Origin: Mycobacterium persicum
Lineage (GTDB): Bacteria; Actinomycetota; Actinomycetes; Mycobacteriales; Mycobacteriaceae
Direction of reading: 5' to 3'
Length of the DNA: 64,000 bases
Assembly: GCF_002086675.1 (NCBI RefSeq)
Contig: NZ_MVIF01000005.1
Span: forward strand, 44,696 to 108,695
Of the stretch, positions 27,301-36,815 are shown piece by piece (within the stretch, counting starts at the first letter, position 1; the number at the start of each line of letters is the position of its first letter). The notes below the pieces were generated by a model. It was given only the letters and a program-made list of their open reading frames with translations, was not told the DNA's origin and ran no database searches. The translations under genes and the position numbers were made by a program.

Positions 27301-30300
27301 GGGGTCAGGGTGCAGGTGGTGGTCGGCGCCGCCGATGATGCGGGAACCCGTGCGGTGTCGGTGTATTCCCGCGGCGACCACTGCGACGGGGAATGGTTGC
27401 TGCATGCCATGGGCACCGTCGGGGAGAGCCCCGCGCAGGCCTCGGCGGACTTGTCGGTGTGGCCGCCGGAGGGTGCCGAGCCTGTCGATATTTCCGACGG
27501 CTACGACCGGTTGGCCGCCCGCGGTTATGCCTACGGCAAGGCATTTCAGGGGCTGGTGGCGGTCTGGCGGCGCGAGTCGGAGCTGTTCGCCGAGGTGGTT
27601 GCTCCCGCGCAGCACGGGGTGGCGGTCGAGGGTATGGGGATGCACCCGGCCGTGCTGGACGCGGTGCTGCATGCCCTGGGACTGGCTATCGAGACCACCG
27701 AGACGATGCTGCCGTTCTGCTGGCGCGGGGTGTCGCTGCACGCCGGTGGCGCCGGGCGGGTTCGGGCCCGTCTCGCCTCGGCGGGTGCCGACGCCATCTC
27801 GGTCGAGATCGCCGATGCCGAGGGGCTGCCGGTGCTGACGGTCGGCGCCCTGGTGACTCGGGCGACGACGGCCGAGCAGTTGCGCGCTGCCGTGAGCGCG
27901 GCCGGCCGCGGGCCGGACCAGGGGCCGCTGGAAGTGGTTTGGTCACCAATGCCGGTGAACCACAACAGTATTGACGACCCTGACCGACCCGAGGTGCTGT
28001 CGGCGCTGTCGTGGGAGGACTATTGCGCCGCTGCTGCGGGTACGTCGGCGAGCGTCAACGGCAATGGCGCCGGAGCCGGCGATGCCGCCGTGGTGGTGTG
28101 GGAGTGCGGTTCTGCCGGTGCGGACGCGGTGGGCTCGACATATGCGGCTACCCACGCCGCGTTGCAGGTGTTGCAGTCCTGGCTGGGCACCGACCGGGCC
28201 GGCACCTTGGTGGTGCTGACCCGCGGCGCCGTGGGATTGCCCGGTGAAGATGTCGGCGATCTGGCTGCCGCGGCGGTATGGGGTCTGGTTCGCTCGGCAC
28301 AGGCCGAGCAACCCGGCCGGATCGTCCTGGTCGACACCGACGCACCGGTGGATCAGGGAGTGGATGCGGTGGCGCTGGCCGCCGTCGGCGAACCCCAACT
28401 GGTGGTGCGTGGCGGCGTGGTGCACAACGCCCGGCTGGCTCCGGCGCCGCCACTGCTGGCGCTGCCCGCCGAAGAGGCGTGGCGGTTGGCCGCCGGTGGC
28501 GGCGGCACTCTGGAGGATCTGGTGATTCAGCCTTGCCCGGAGGCCCGGGCGCCGCTGCAGGCCGGGCAGGTGCGGGTGGCTGTGGCAGCCGTCGGGGTCA
28601 ATTTCCGCGATGTGGTGGCCGCGCTGGGGATGTATCCCGGCCAGGCGCCACCGCTGGGTGCCGAAGGCGCCGGAGTGGTGATCGAGACCGGCCCGGACGT
28701 GACCGGTGTGGCCGTCGGCGACGCGGTGATGGGCTTCCTGGGTGGAGCCGGTCCGCTGGCGGTGGTGGACCAGCAACTGGTTGTCCGGGCGCCCCGCGGC
28801 TGGTCGTTCGCGGAGGCTGCGGCGGTGCCGGTGGTGTTCTTGACGGCTTTGTTCGGGTTGTCGGACTTGGCCGAGATCAAGGGGGGCGAATCGGTGCTCA
28901 TCCACGCCGGCACCGGCGGCGTGGGCATGGCGGCGGTGCAGCTGGCTCGCCACTGGGGAGTGGAAGTTTTCGTCACCGCCAGCCGCGGCAAATGGGACAC
29001 GTTGCGCGCCATGGGGTTCGACGACGACCATATCGGCGATTCCCGCACGCTCGAGTTCGAGGAGAAGTTCTTGGCGGTCACCGAAGGCCGCGGGGTCGAT
29101 GTGGTGCTGGACTCGCTGGCCGGCGAGTTCGTGGACGCTTCGCTGCGTTTGCTGGTCCGCGGCGGGCGGTTCCTCGAGATGGGCAAGACCGATATCCGCG
29201 ATCCGCAGAAGATCGCCGCCAACTATCCGGGCGTGCGGTATCGGGCGTTTGACCTCTCGGAGGCCGGTCCGGTGCGCATGCAGGCGATGCTTCGCGAAGT
29301 GAAGGAGCTGTTCGACACCGAGGTGCTGCATCGGCTGCCGGTCACCAGCTGGGATGTGCGCTGCGCGCCGGCGGCATTCCGGTTCATGAGCCAGGCCCGC
29401 CATATCGGCAAGGTGGTGTTGACCATGCCCTCGGCGTTGGCCGACGGGCTCACCGACGGCACCGTGCTGATCACCGGTGCCACCGGGATGGTCGGTGCGG
29501 TCCTGGCCCGCCACGTGGTCCGCGCGTACGGGGTGCGTCATGTGGTGCTGGCCAGTCGGCGCGGCGATCGCGCCGAGGGGGCTGCCGAGCTGGCCGCCGA
29601 GTTGGCGGACGCGGGTGCCCGGGTTCAGGTGGTGGCCTGCGACGTGGCCGATCGGGACGCGGTCGCAGGCTTGTTCACGCAGCTTGCGGCGGAGTGGCCG
29701 CCGGTGCGCGGGGTGATTCACGCCGCAGGTGTGGTCGACGATGCGGTGATCAGCTCGCTGACGCCGGATCGGATCGACACGGTGTTGCGGGCCAAGGTGG
29801 ACGCCGCCTGGAACCTGCACGAGGCCACCCGAGGTCTGGATCTGTCGATGTTTGTGCTGTGCTCCTCGATCGCGGCAACGGTGGGCTCTCCGGGGCAGGG
29901 CAACTACTCGGCGGCGAACGCGTTCCTGGACGGGCTGGCCGCTCACCGGCAGGCCGCGGGCCTGGCGGGAACATCGCTGGCGTGGGGGTTGTGGGAGCAA
30001 ACCAGTGCCATCACCGCTCATTTGAGCGAGCGTGATCTGGCCCGGATGAGTCGTAGCGGGCTGGTCGCCATGAGCCCGGAGCAGGCGCTGGAGTTGTTTG
30101 ACACCGCGCTGACGATCGATCACCCCGTCATGGTCGCGACCCGCCTGGACCGCGCCGCACTCAACGCCCGGGCCCAGGCCGGCGGCTTGCCGGCATTGTT
30201 CAGCGGGCTCGCCCGCCGCCCCCGGCGACGCCAAATCGACGACACCGCAGATGCCACCCAATCGAAGTCGGCGCTTGCCCAACGCCTCCACGGGCTGGCC

Positions 30301-30624
30301 CCCGACGAGCAACACGGCCTGCTGGTCGCGATAGTGCGGGCGCAGGCCGCGGCGGTGCTGGGTCGTCCCGCTCCCGAGGACATCGACCCCGACAGCGGGT
30401 TCCAAGACCTGGGCTTCGACTCGCTGACCGCCGTCGAGCTACGCAACCGTCTCAAGAACGCCACCGGGCTGACCCTGCCGCCCACCGTGATCTTGGACCA
30501 CCCCACCCCGACGGCCGTCGCCGACTACATCGCCCGGCAAATCCATCCCGAGTCCAATGGTGACCAGTCACCGCATGCCGAACGCGACGAAGAGGACGAG
30601 GAGAAGGTCTCGGTCCATGCGTAG
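24316..30624 (+). CDS. pks15/1: Polyketide synthase Pks15/1, intact fusion
   Basis: An iterative type I PKS that extends p-hydroxybenzoyl from FadD22 to long p-hydroxyphenylalkanoates. One uninterrupted frame of 2102 residues. Order: KS with DTACSSS (C211), AT with GHSVGE (S662), DH (H951 in ADHVVGG), ER (nucleotide loop near 1531-1537), KR (GATGMVG from 1721, S1850, Y1864) and ACP (S2036 in GFDSL). In M. tuberculosis H37Rv a small deletion splits it into pks15 and pks1 and abolishes PGL. Here no break is visible, as in M. bovis and M. leprae. ATG 24316 has GAGGAG upstream. It ends the fadD29-fadD22 run; a 24-bp palindrome follows. Confidence 0.96.
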   Translation: MTTSMEGADQQSEKLFRYLKKVAVELDEARARLRDYEQRATEPVAVVGIGCRFPGGVDSAEKLWEVVAEGRDLVSEFPTDRGWDVEGLFDPDPDAEGKTYTRWGAFLDDAAGFDAGFFGIAPGEVLAMDPQQRLMLEVSWEALEHAGIDPLSLRGSATGVFTGIFAPSYGSKETGGLQGYGLTGTAVSVASGRVSYVLGLEGPAVSVDTACSSSLVAIHWAMASLRSGECDLALAGGVTVMGLPSIFVGFSRQRGLAADGRCKAFAAAADGTGWGEGAGVVVLERLSDALRLGHSVLAVVRGSAINQDGASNGLTAPNGLAQQRVIRAALGSAGLTAADVDVVEAHGTATTLGDPIEANALLATYGQARPAERPLWVGSIKSNMGHTQAAAGVAGVIKMVQAMRHGLMPATLHVDAPSPRVDWESGAVSVLTEARDWPVDGRPRRAGVSSFGISGTNAHVILEQAPAPAPVATDHTTGDGHRLSVLPWVVSARSAEALTAQAGRLAAHVQANPGLDPLDVGCALAGRSVFEHRAVVVGADRQALIAGLTSVADGDPGAGVAVGQAGPPGKTAVVFPGQGSQRLGMGRELYERLPVFAEAFDEVADELDQHLRLPLREVVWGSDAALLDTTEFAQPALFAVEVALFAVLRRWGVQPDFVMGHSVGELSAAYVAGVLTLADAAMLVVAVAASENEVTPLLGEGVGIAAINAPGSVTISGAEAAVSPIADRFAEQGRRVHRLAVSHAFHSPLMEPMLDEFTRIAARFEPRPPQIGLVSNVTGELAGATGDFGSASYWVDHVRRPVRFADSARHAQQLGATHFIEVGPGSGLTSSIEQSLAPAEAVVVSMLGKDRPELAAALGAAGQLFTTGVPVDWPAVFAGSGGRRVDLPTYAFQRRRFWETPGGDGPADAVGLGLGPTEHALLGAVVERPDSDGVVLTGRLSLADQPWLADHVVGGVVLFPGAGFVELVIRAADEVGCAVIDELILAAPLVMHPGAGVRVQVVVGAADDAGTRAVSVYSRGDHCDGEWLLHAMGTVGESPAQASADLSVWPPEGAEPVDISDGYDRLAARGYAYGKAFQGLVAVWRRESELFAEVVAPAQHGVAVEGMGMHPAVLDAVLHALGLAIETTETMLPFCWRGVSLHAGGAGRVRARLASAGADAISVEIADAEGLPVLTVGALVTRATTAEQLRAAVSAAGRGPDQGPLEVVWSPMPVNHNSIDDPDRPEVLSALSWEDYCAAAAGTSASVNGNGAGAGDAAVVVWECGSAGADAVGSTYAATHAALQVLQSWLGTDRAGTLVVLTRGAVGLPGEDVGDLAAAAVWGLVRSAQAEQPGRIVLVDTDAPVDQGVDAVALAAVGEPQLVVRGGVVHNARLAPAPPLLALPAEEAWRLAAGGGGTLEDLVIQPCPEARAPLQAGQVRVAVAAVGVNFRDVVAALGMYPGQAPPLGAEGAGVVIETGPDVTGVAVGDAVMGFLGGAGPLAVVDQQLVVRAPRGWSFAEAAAVPVVFLTALFGLSDLAEIKGGESVLIHAGTGGVGMAAVQLARHWGVEVFVTASRGKWDTLRAMGFDDDHIGDSRTLEFEEKFLAVTEGRGVDVVLDSLAGEFVDASLRLLVRGGRFLEMGKTDIRDPQKIAANYPGVRYRAFDLSEAGPVRMQAMLREVKELFDTEVLHRLPVTSWDVRCAPAAFRFMSQARHIGKVVLTMPSALADGLTDGTVLITGATGMVGAVLARHVVRAYGVRHVVLASRRGDRAEGAAELAAELADAGARVQVVACDVADRDAVAGLFTQLAAEWPPVRGVIHAAGVVDDAVISSLTPDRIDTVLRAKVDAAWNLHEATRGLDLSMFVLCSSIAATVGSPGQGNYSAANAFLDGLAAHRQAAGLAGTSLAWGLWEQTSAITAHLSERDLARMSRSGLVAMSPEQALELFDTALTIDHPVMVATRLDRAALNARAQAGGLPALFSGLARRPRRRQIDDTADATQSKSALAQRLHGLAPDEQHGLLVAIVRAQAAAVLGRPAPEDIDPDSGFQDLGFDSLTAVELRNRLKNATGLTLPPTVILDHPTPTAVADYIARQIHPESNGDQSPHAERDEEDEEKVSVHA

Positions 30625-30662
30625 CACGGTCCGGCCGGCACCGGCAGGGTCGCGGCATCGGC

Positions 30663-30686
30663 CCGTCAGCACCCGGGTGCCGACGG
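30663..30686 (+). terminator. Candidate hairpin after pks15/1
   Basis: A 24-bp palindrome centred on CCCGGG has 12-bp arms with one mismatched pair (30668/30681), 38 bases after the pks15/1 stop. It could fold as a strong RNA hairpin and end most transcription before lppX. There is no T tract. Confidence 0.4.
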
Positions 30687-30808
30687 CCCGTCGTACCGTT
30701 CGGATGCCGGGTTCGCGACGGGCGCCCGGGCGTTACCGCGCCGGACTAGTGTGGACGCAACGAACCTATAGTCGGCTGGGTTGATCAGCCACACGCGGCG
30801 GATCACGG

Positions 30809-30840
30809 GGGCCGGAGAGGGCCGGGACAGGGCCGGGACA
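30809..30840. repeat. 11-bp GC-rich tandem repeat upstream of lppX
   Basis: GGGCCGGGACA is present at 30819-30829 and 30830-30840, with a degenerate copy at 30809-30818. It lies within the 342-base pks15/1-lppX spacer, which contains no gene. Confidence 0.8.
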
Positions 30841-30916
30841 AGGCACTGAACCGGTGAACGTCGTCGCTGCCTTGCTGAGCTGTGGTGGCTTGACTGGTCT
30901 GTGTGTTGGGTCGATG

Positions 30917-30935
30917 CCGCACGCGTCGCGTGCGG
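30917..30935. promoter_or_regulatory. 19-bp palindrome upstream of lppX, candidate operator
   Basis: CCGCACGCG at 30917-30925 and CGCGTGCGG at 30927-30935 are perfect inverted repeats around a single base. The site is 31 bases before the lppX start. The one-base centre suits a dimeric DNA-binding protein better than an RNA hairpin. The regulator is unknown. Confidence 0.45.
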
Positions 30936-30966
30936 TTCGGGCGAAACATCATCGAGAGGATGAGCA

Positions 30967-31662
30967 ATGAACGATCGGAAACCGCCGGTGACTTTCGCCC
31001 TCGTGGTGGCGGTGGCCGCCGGGCTGATGCTGTGGCTATCCGGCTGCGCCGCCGACAAACCCGAATCCGAGGCGCACAGTTCGGCCAGCACGACGAGCGA
31101 CCCCGCGCTGGTGACCGAGGTCAAGCAGTCGCTCGAGGCGACAAAGGCCTTGACGAGCGTGCACCTGGCGATTCGAACGTCCGGGAAAGTCGACAGCTTG
31201 CTCGGTATCACCAGCGCCGACGTCGATGTCCGGGCCAATCCGCTCGCCGCGAAGGGGGTGTGCACCTATCAGGGCCAGCCGGACGTCCCGTTCCGCACCA
31301 AGGACGACAACATCTCGGTGAAGCTGTTCGATGACTGGACCAACCTGGGCTCGGTCTCCGAGTTGGCAGCCTCACGGGTGGTTGATCCCAGCAACGGGGT
31401 GGCGAAGGTGCTCGCGGGTATCACCAATCTGCAGTCGCAAGGCTCGGAGGTGATCGACGGAATTCCCACCACCAAGATCAGCGGAACCGTGCCGACGGAC
31501 ACCGTCAAGATGTTGGATCCTGCAGCCAGGCAGCCTAGGCCCGCGACCGTGTGGATCGCCTCGGACGGGTCGCACCGCCTCGTGCGGGCAAACATCGACA
31601 TCGGGTCCGGGGCGGTCGAGCTGACCCTGTCGAAATGGAACGAACCCCTCAACGTCGACTAG
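30967..31662 (+). CDS. lppX: Lipoprotein LppX, DIM/PGL carrier
   Basis: A periplasmic lipoprotein of the LppX/LprAFG family that carries complex lipids such as DIM toward the outer membrane. It has 231 residues. The signal peptide ends in the lipobox LSGC, with C27 the lipidated residue. The mature part begins with a flexible Ser/Thr-rich stretch, then the family beta fold (GVCTYQG, ATVWIASDGSHRLVRANI). GAGAGGA lies just upstream of ATG 30967. It converges with mmpL7, with only 34 bases between stops. GTCGACTAG is directly repeated around the stop codon (31654 and 31666). Confidence 0.96.
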   Translation: MNDRKPPVTFALVVAVAAGLMLWLSGCAADKPESEAHSSASTTSDPALVTEVKQSLEATKALTSVHLAIRTSGKVDSLLGITSADVDVRANPLAAKGVCTYQGQPDVPFRTKDDNISVKLFDDWTNLGSVSELAASRVVDPSNGVAKVLAGITNLQSQGSEVIDGIPTTKISGTVPTDTVKMLDPAARQPRPATVWIASDGSHRLVRANIDIGSGAVELTLSKWNEPLNVD

Positions 31663-31696
31663 TAAGTCGACTAGCAACGCCGGGAGCCAACACGTT

Positions 31697-34459
31697 TCAG
31701 CTGTCCGCTGTGGGCTCGACGGCCGGCGGCTGCTCGGCCGGCCGCTGAGTGCGGCCCCTGGTGATCACGGCCGGGATGCCCACGCGCACGGCCACGGTCA
31801 GCACGCCCAGCCCGATCAGCACAACGGTACCGAGCTGGGTGAGAGCGTCGGGGGAAGCGGCCGACACCAACAGTAGGCCGCCGGCGAAAACGGCACCAAG
31901 GCCGGTGAGCGGGGCGACGGCGCTCCGAAGCGTCACGGTCCCCACACGATCGGTGGCGAGAAAAGTGGCGGCGAGACGCGGGACGCCGAACGCGGCGAGA
32001 ATAGCGAACGACACCAGCGGAACCGCGGCCTGCAGCTCGCGATCCAGCAAGTGTTGCCACAGCGCCACCGAAATCCCCAGCGCGGCAAGGTAGGACGCGG
32101 CCACCACCAGGCCGGCCGCCAGTCCGCTGACCGCGCCGCGCCACAGGCCGATCAAGGCCGCCACCGCGAGCATCGTCACGGCCAGTAGCACGGCATCATG
32201 GGTGAGGGCGCCGCGGACGGCTGCGGCTACTTGCGCGGCCCCGGCGACCGTGATCTGGCTGTCGACAAGGCTTCCGTACTTCATTGCCGCGCCCGCGGCA
32301 AGTTGGAGCGACTGCACCCGCGCCGCCGCGCCGAGGTCCAGACCGTTCCCGTCGGAATAGACGAACAGCCGGGTCGCGGTGCCGTCGGCCGAGAACATCG
32401 ATTGGCGCACGTGTTGATACGACGGATCCGCCAGTTCCTTGCGGGTGAGGTGGAAACCGCCCTCTCCGGTGTCGGCGAAATCGACGCTGATGTTCTTCAG
32501 GAACGCCGACACCTGCACGAGTTGCGGCAGGATCTCTTGGATACTTGATTCGAGCTTTGGCACGAAGGAGCGCAGCTGGCTCAGCGTCGACCGCATTTCC
32601 CCCACCACGTGCGGTGTCGAGGCGAAGGCGCCCATTGTTTGGTTCGACACCGCGGCCATGCGGTCGGCGCCGTTGGTCAGCGCGGCCACATCGGCGACCA
32701 CCAGGTCCAGGGGTCCCACGATCTGCCGCGCGACCGAGCACAGGTGCTCGTCGGGACAATACGTACCGCCGGTGATCAAGTCCCGGAACGGGTTCAGGTA
32801 TTGCGAAACTTCGGCAGCTCTGCCCCGGAGGTTCTGCGTGACAGAGATGACGCGGTTGATGTTCTGCTGTATCTGATTCGCCCCGGCGAGACCGATTCTC
32901 ACGCTGCTGTCCAGCTCGTCGACGGCGGCGCTGACCTGATCGATCGTGGCTCCCAGAGACTTGATGGCATTCAGCTGCGGCATGAACGACCCGGCCCCCC
33001 GGTTCAACTGATCGGAGAGCTTGCCCGCGGCGGAGGTAAGCGAGGCGTCGGCCCACGGGACACCGGCCGGCCATGCCGCCGACTCCACCTTGCGCACCCC
33101 GGGAATCTCCATCAGTCGGTGGCTGAGTTGATCGATGGCGATGAGCCCTGCCGGCTGGCGAAGATCCGCGGCGGAGTTGACCACCACCACGTCGGGCAGG
33201 GGATTTCCGGGCAGCAGTCGCGCGGCGCTGGTCCCGGGTGGGTTTGCCCGGGATTCGTCGATACCGCAGCGCATTCCGATGACGGGTAGCGCGCAGATCG
33301 CCAGCACCACGACAGCCACGGCAATGGGGTTGGAGAAGCCGGGCTTTGGCAACCGGCCAGCCCAGCCGAGGCCGCCGGTCTGCGGCCCTGACAGCCCGCG
33401 AGGCATGGCGAAGCCGAGCAAGATAGGCAGAAGTGTCAACGAAACCGCAAGTGCCACCGCAACATCCGGTGCGGCGCTGCCGACGCTGTGCAGCGCGGGT
33501 GTTTGCGCAAGCAGCAGCGGGCCGGTGACCAGCGCGACGCACGCTCCGGGCAGCGCCAACCGGGGCAGCAAAGCGCGGTATGCGTGCCGGTCCGTCACCG
33601 CAACACTGCCGTCGGGCCCGAGCCGGGCAGCAAGCAGGGTGGCTGCGGTCATTGTGGCGATCGTCAAGACAAAGGCGAGGGTCCCGGAAAACACCGTCAG
33701 CGCCGTGCTGCTTCGCGGCACCATCGCGGCGAGCGGGCACCCCACTGTCAATGAGAGTCCGGTGGCCAGCAGCACCATCGCGACCGAACGCGGGGACTGC
33801 CGCGATCGGAGCAGGAGCAGCACGGCGAGCACCGCCGCGGCGACCGCGACCGCCGCACCCTGCCACACCTGCATGCGCAGCGGGATGTGGTTGATGGCAT
33901 CCGCGCCCACCATGCGGGCGCGAAGCCCCGGACTCGGCGGTAGCTTACGCACCACCGCTCGGGCCGCATCGAACGATTCGCGCGCCTTGTCGCTACCGGC
34001 CTCGCCCACCAGCCACACCATCGCGACGCCGGAGCGCCCGTCGGGACTGGTTCCCAGCGGCGCGGTGAGGGGGTCAGACCACCAGTCGAGGACCGATCCG
34101 ACGTGGGCGGTGTCGGCGCGCAGTGCGCTCACCGCGGCGTCATAGTAATGCTGGTCGGCCGGCCCGAGCTGGTCGCGGCCGTCCACCACCAGGTAGGCGA
34201 TGGCGTTGGTGCCGCTGCCCGGGAACCACTGCCCGATCCGGCTGTTGGCTGCCGCCGTCGTGGCGTCCGGGGCCAGCAGCGCCGAGGCGGTATCGCCGGG
34301 TTTCGCGTGTGTCAGCGCAAGAACCACGTTGGCGATCACCGCTGCGGCAATCCAAGCGGCGACAACAAGTAGGCGGGCGACCCGAGATCGCCGATGGCTC
34401 TCGTCGCCGGGCACGCTCGCGATCGTACTGACGTCGGTGTCCGGGCACGACGTTTTCAC
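31697..34459 (-). CDS. mmpL7: RND-family lipid transporter MmpL7
   Basis: Inner-membrane MmpL transporter that exports phthiocerol dimycocerosates and PGL. It has 920 residues from GTG 34459, the usual MmpL7 size. One membrane segment ([20 protein letters not shown]) is near the N-terminus, followed by a periplasmic domain, then a cluster of membrane spans ([27 protein letters not shown]), a second periplasmic domain with coiled-coil-like sequence, and C-terminal spans. It lies 37 bases downstream of fadD28 on the same strand, as in M. tuberculosis. Confidence 0.95.
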   Translation of the reverse strand: MKTSCPDTDVSTIASVPGDESHRRSRVARLLVVAAWIAAAVIANVVLALTHAKPGDTASALLAPDATTAAANSRIGQWFPGSGTNAIAYLVVDGRDQLGPADQHYYDAAVSALRADTAHVGSVLDWWSDPLTAPLGTSPDGRSGVAMVWLVGEAGSDKARESFDAARAVVRKLPPSPGLRARMVGADAINHIPLRMQVWQGAAVAVAAAVLAVLLLLRSRQSPRSVAMVLLATGLSLTVGCPLAAMVPRSSTALTVFSGTLAFVLTIATMTAATLLAARLGPDGSVAVTDRHAYRALLPRLALPGACVALVTGPLLLAQTPALHSVGSAAPDVAVALAVSLTLLPILLGFAMPRGLSGPQTGGLGWAGRLPKPGFSNPIAVAVVVLAICALPVIGMRCGIDESRANPPGTSAARLLPGNPLPDVVVVNSAADLRQPAGLIAIDQLSHRLMEIPGVRKVESAAWPAGVPWADASLTSAAGKLSDQLNRGAGSFMPQLNAIKSLGATIDQVSAAVDELDSSVRIGLAGANQIQQNINRVISVTQNLRGRAAEVSQYLNPFRDLITGGTYCPDEHLCSVARQIVGPLDLVVADVAALTNGADRMAAVSNQTMGAFASTPHVVGEMRSTLSQLRSFVPKLESSIQEILPQLVQVSAFLKNISVDFADTGEGGFHLTRKELADPSYQHVRQSMFSADGTATRLFVYSDGNGLDLGAAARVQSLQLAAGAAMKYGSLVDSQITVAGAAQVAAAVRGALTHDAVLLAVTMLAVAALIGLWRGAVSGLAAGLVVAASYLAALGISVALWQHLLDRELQAAVPLVSFAILAAFGVPRLAATFLATDRVGTVTLRSAVAPLTGLGAVFAGGLLLVSAASPDALTQLGTVVLIGLGVLTVAVRVGIPAVITRGRTQRPAEQPPAVEPTADS

Positions 34460-34496
34460 ACGGATGTACCAATTCTGGGGATGACGGCCGGCCTTG

Positions 34497-36239
34497 TTAA
34501 ACGTCTAAGCGAGCGAATTGATCTTGGCGGTATTGCTCGACGCATGCTGCTCGCCTGACCTTGCCGCTGGTGGTAATCGGGATCGAGCCCGGCGCAACCA
34601 ACACCAGGTCCGCGACGCTAAGGCCGTGCGAAGCCGATAAAGCCGTGGTGACTTCACGCTTAATGGCGCCCAGCCGCTCCATCGCATCGGGATCCGAGTC
34701 GCCGCGTTTTTTCAGTTCGATGATGGCGACCAGCTTTTCGGTGCTGCGATCACTGGGGACTGCTATTGCCGCGCAGCGGCCCCGGGTGATCTCTTGGATC
34801 GTCGCCTCGATGTCGTCGGGAGAGTGATTGCGCCCGTAAACGATCAGCAGGTCTTTGATCCGGCCGATGATGAAGAATTCGGCGTCCCTGACGAAACCCG
34901 AGTCTCCGGTTCGCAGCCAAGGACCTTCGGGTGTTCCCGCCAAGGGGTTCACAATCTTTGCGCCGAAAGTGCGTGCATTCTCTTCCGGCTTTTGCCAATA
35001 GCCGGTAGCGACGTTGTCGCCATGCACCCAAATCTCACCGACCGTTCCTTCCGGGCATTCGGTGCTAGTCTCCGGATCCACGATTCGCACGATGGGTGAT
35101 TGCGGCAAAATATAGCTGACTAGCGCTGTGCCGTCTCCGTTATTGCAGGGCTTTGCTTCGCCGTCGGTCAATTTTTCGGTTTCGAAATCGACAAATTTCG
35201 GCGGATGGTTAGGCCTGCTGGTGGCCACGAAGACAGTTGCTTCTGCCAGGCCGTACGAGGGACGGATCACCTTTTCTTGCAGATTGAAGCGCGCAAATCG
35301 GTCGGCGAAGCGCTTGATCGTCGCCGGGTGCACCCGCTCGCTGCCACTGAGGATGGTGAGTACTTCGCCGAGGTCATGCCCGGCCATTTCCTCGTCAGAT
35401 ACCCTTTTTGTCGCCAGTTCGAAGGCGAAATTCGGCGCTGCGGAGAATGTGTGCGGAGTGCTGGCCAGCATGTGTAACCACCGTGCCGGACGTGCCAGGA
35501 ACGCGACTGGGCTGGTCAACAGTGAGGGATATCCCCCCAAAATTGCCGCACAAACTCCCAGAACCAAACCCATGTCGTGATAAAACGGCAGCCACGAAAC
35601 CAGGGTCGAACCTGGCGGGGGGATCCCGTCAGTGTCGGCAAAGTAGCCGGCCATCAGCTGTTCGAAATTAGTCCGCAGGTTCTGATGTGTCATCACGACG
35701 CCCGCCGGGGTACGGGTCGACCCGGAGGTATATTGCAGATACGCAATCGAGGGGTGGTTATCGTCGCCGGCACTGGATCCACTCGCAGAATCCAGGTCCA
35801 GTAAATCAACTTCGATGATCGAGGGCGCGGACTTACCGGGCTGCGCGGTAACGTGCTGGCTGACATCGTCGATAACCGAAGATGTCGTGAGAATGGCACC
35901 CGGCGACGCGTCCTGCAGTACCGCATCAACGCGTTCATTGGTGGCGCCGCCCTGAGGGACCGCAAGCGGAATCGCGATAACTCCGGCCTGTAACGCGCCG
36001 AGAAAAGCGGTGATGTAATCGAGTCCCTGGGGGGCCAATATCATCGCGCGCTCACCGGCCGGAACGCAATGACTCAGCTCGCGTGCAACGTTCAACGTTC
36101 GCCGGTACAACTGTGACCACGTCAGGCTTTCGGGGACACCGGCCCAGTCCTTTTCGTAATCGATGTAGGTAAACGCTGGGTCATTGGGCTGTAGCCGGGC
36201 GCACGCGCGGAGCGCAGCCGGCAGGGAACGCACACTCAT
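34497..36239 (-). CDS. fadD28: Long-chain fatty acid AMP ligase FadD28
   Basis: Activates the fatty acyl substrate for mycocerosic acid synthesis and works with Mas. It has 580 residues, identical in length to M. tuberculosis FadD28, ATG 36239. The adenylate-forming motif is [11 protein letters not shown] from Y170, and the long fatty-acyl-AMP-ligase linker is present. It is divergent from mas across a 576-base intergenic region and leads into mmpL7 on the same strand. It is similar to FadD29 in this window, reflecting common ancestry. Confidence 0.96.
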   Translation of the reverse strand: MSVRSLPAALRACARLQPNDPAFTYIDYEKDWAGVPESLTWSQLYRRTLNVARELSHCVPAGERAMILAPQGLDYITAFLGALQAGVIAIPLAVPQGGATNERVDAVLQDASPGAILTTSSVIDDVSQHVTAQPGKSAPSIIEVDLLDLDSASGSSAGDDNHPSIAYLQYTSGSTRTPAGVVMTHQNLRTNFEQLMAGYFADTDGIPPPGSTLVSWLPFYHDMGLVLGVCAAILGGYPSLLTSPVAFLARPARWLHMLASTPHTFSAAPNFAFELATKRVSDEEMAGHDLGEVLTILSGSERVHPATIKRFADRFARFNLQEKVIRPSYGLAEATVFVATSRPNHPPKFVDFETEKLTDGEAKPCNNGDGTALVSYILPQSPIVRIVDPETSTECPEGTVGEIWVHGDNVATGYWQKPEENARTFGAKIVNPLAGTPEGPWLRTGDSGFVRDAEFFIIGRIKDLLIVYGRNHSPDDIEATIQEITRGRCAAIAVPSDRSTEKLVAIIELKKRGDSDPDAMERLGAIKREVTTALSASHGLSVADLVLVAPGSIPITTSGKVRRAACVEQYRQDQFARLDV

Positions 36240-36815
36240 GAGCTATCACGTTACCGTCCGGCCGTCATGACGGCTGTGAGACGGCATCCGCAGGGTTAGG
36301 ACCCAGCGGGCTGCAGGGTCACAACCGCCGATTCAGCGGGGCCCGGCGCCGATGACGCAGGCGCAGCGAGGCGATGTCGACACGCTGGTCGCGCCATGCG
36401 GACCTGCCGGGCTCGGCACTGTGGCCGCCGGGGAACCCATCGCAGCGTTTGGCACGTCATGGCGTCATCTCGTCATGGCGTCATCTCGACGTTATGGACG
36501 TCAGGTTGCTGCCGAGGCGAACCAGGCTGCACAGGGGGACCACCCTCGTCACGAGCGTCGGTCGGCGGTCGGTGATTTTCATTTGCGCTGCTCAGGCAGC
36601 TAACCGCAGCGGAAACCGGAGGAATTCGCCCCATTGGTCCTCAGAATCTTGTACAGCCGTCTAAGCTTGTCTCTCCGAGACCTGCCTTGGTGTCGAGATC
36701 CGGGCTGGGGACTGGCAGAGCGGCGGTGCGGCCAGCTCGCTGCCTGTTGTGAAAAATTCGGGGATGTCGTCGGGGAACTCCCGTTGAGCTGAGCTGAGAC
36801 GAGGTTAGAGAGCGA
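36240..36815. promoter_or_regulatory. fadD28-mas divergent promoter region
   Basis: 576 bases with no gene, expected to drive fadD28-mmpL7 leftward and mas rightward. It contains a perfect 16-bp tandem duplication described separately. I could not assign -10/-35 boxes with confidence. Confidence 0.55.
36455..36486. repeat. Perfect 16-bp tandem repeat, two copies
   Basis: CGTCATGGCGTCATCT is repeated exactly at 36455-36470 and 36471-36486. Each unit itself contains two CGTCAT words, giving four CGTCAT sites spaced 8 bases apart. It lies roughly midway between fadD28 and mas. It may bind a regulator or be a slippage product. Confidence 0.85.

Noticed and set aside
27943..30405. An 820-codon open frame on the minus strand inside pks15/1
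   Set aside because: It is antisense to strongly conserved PKS domains, Arg/His-rich and without family motifs. High GC keeps opposite frames open.
24316..30624. Split of pks15/1 into two genes
   Set aside because: The frame is continuous through KS, AT, DH, ER, KR and ACP with no stop or shift.
32196..33866. A 556-codon frame overlapping mmpL7 on the same strand
   Set aside because: It is frame-shifted from mmpL7, Arg-rich and has no membrane segments; the mmpL7 frame carries the family sequence.
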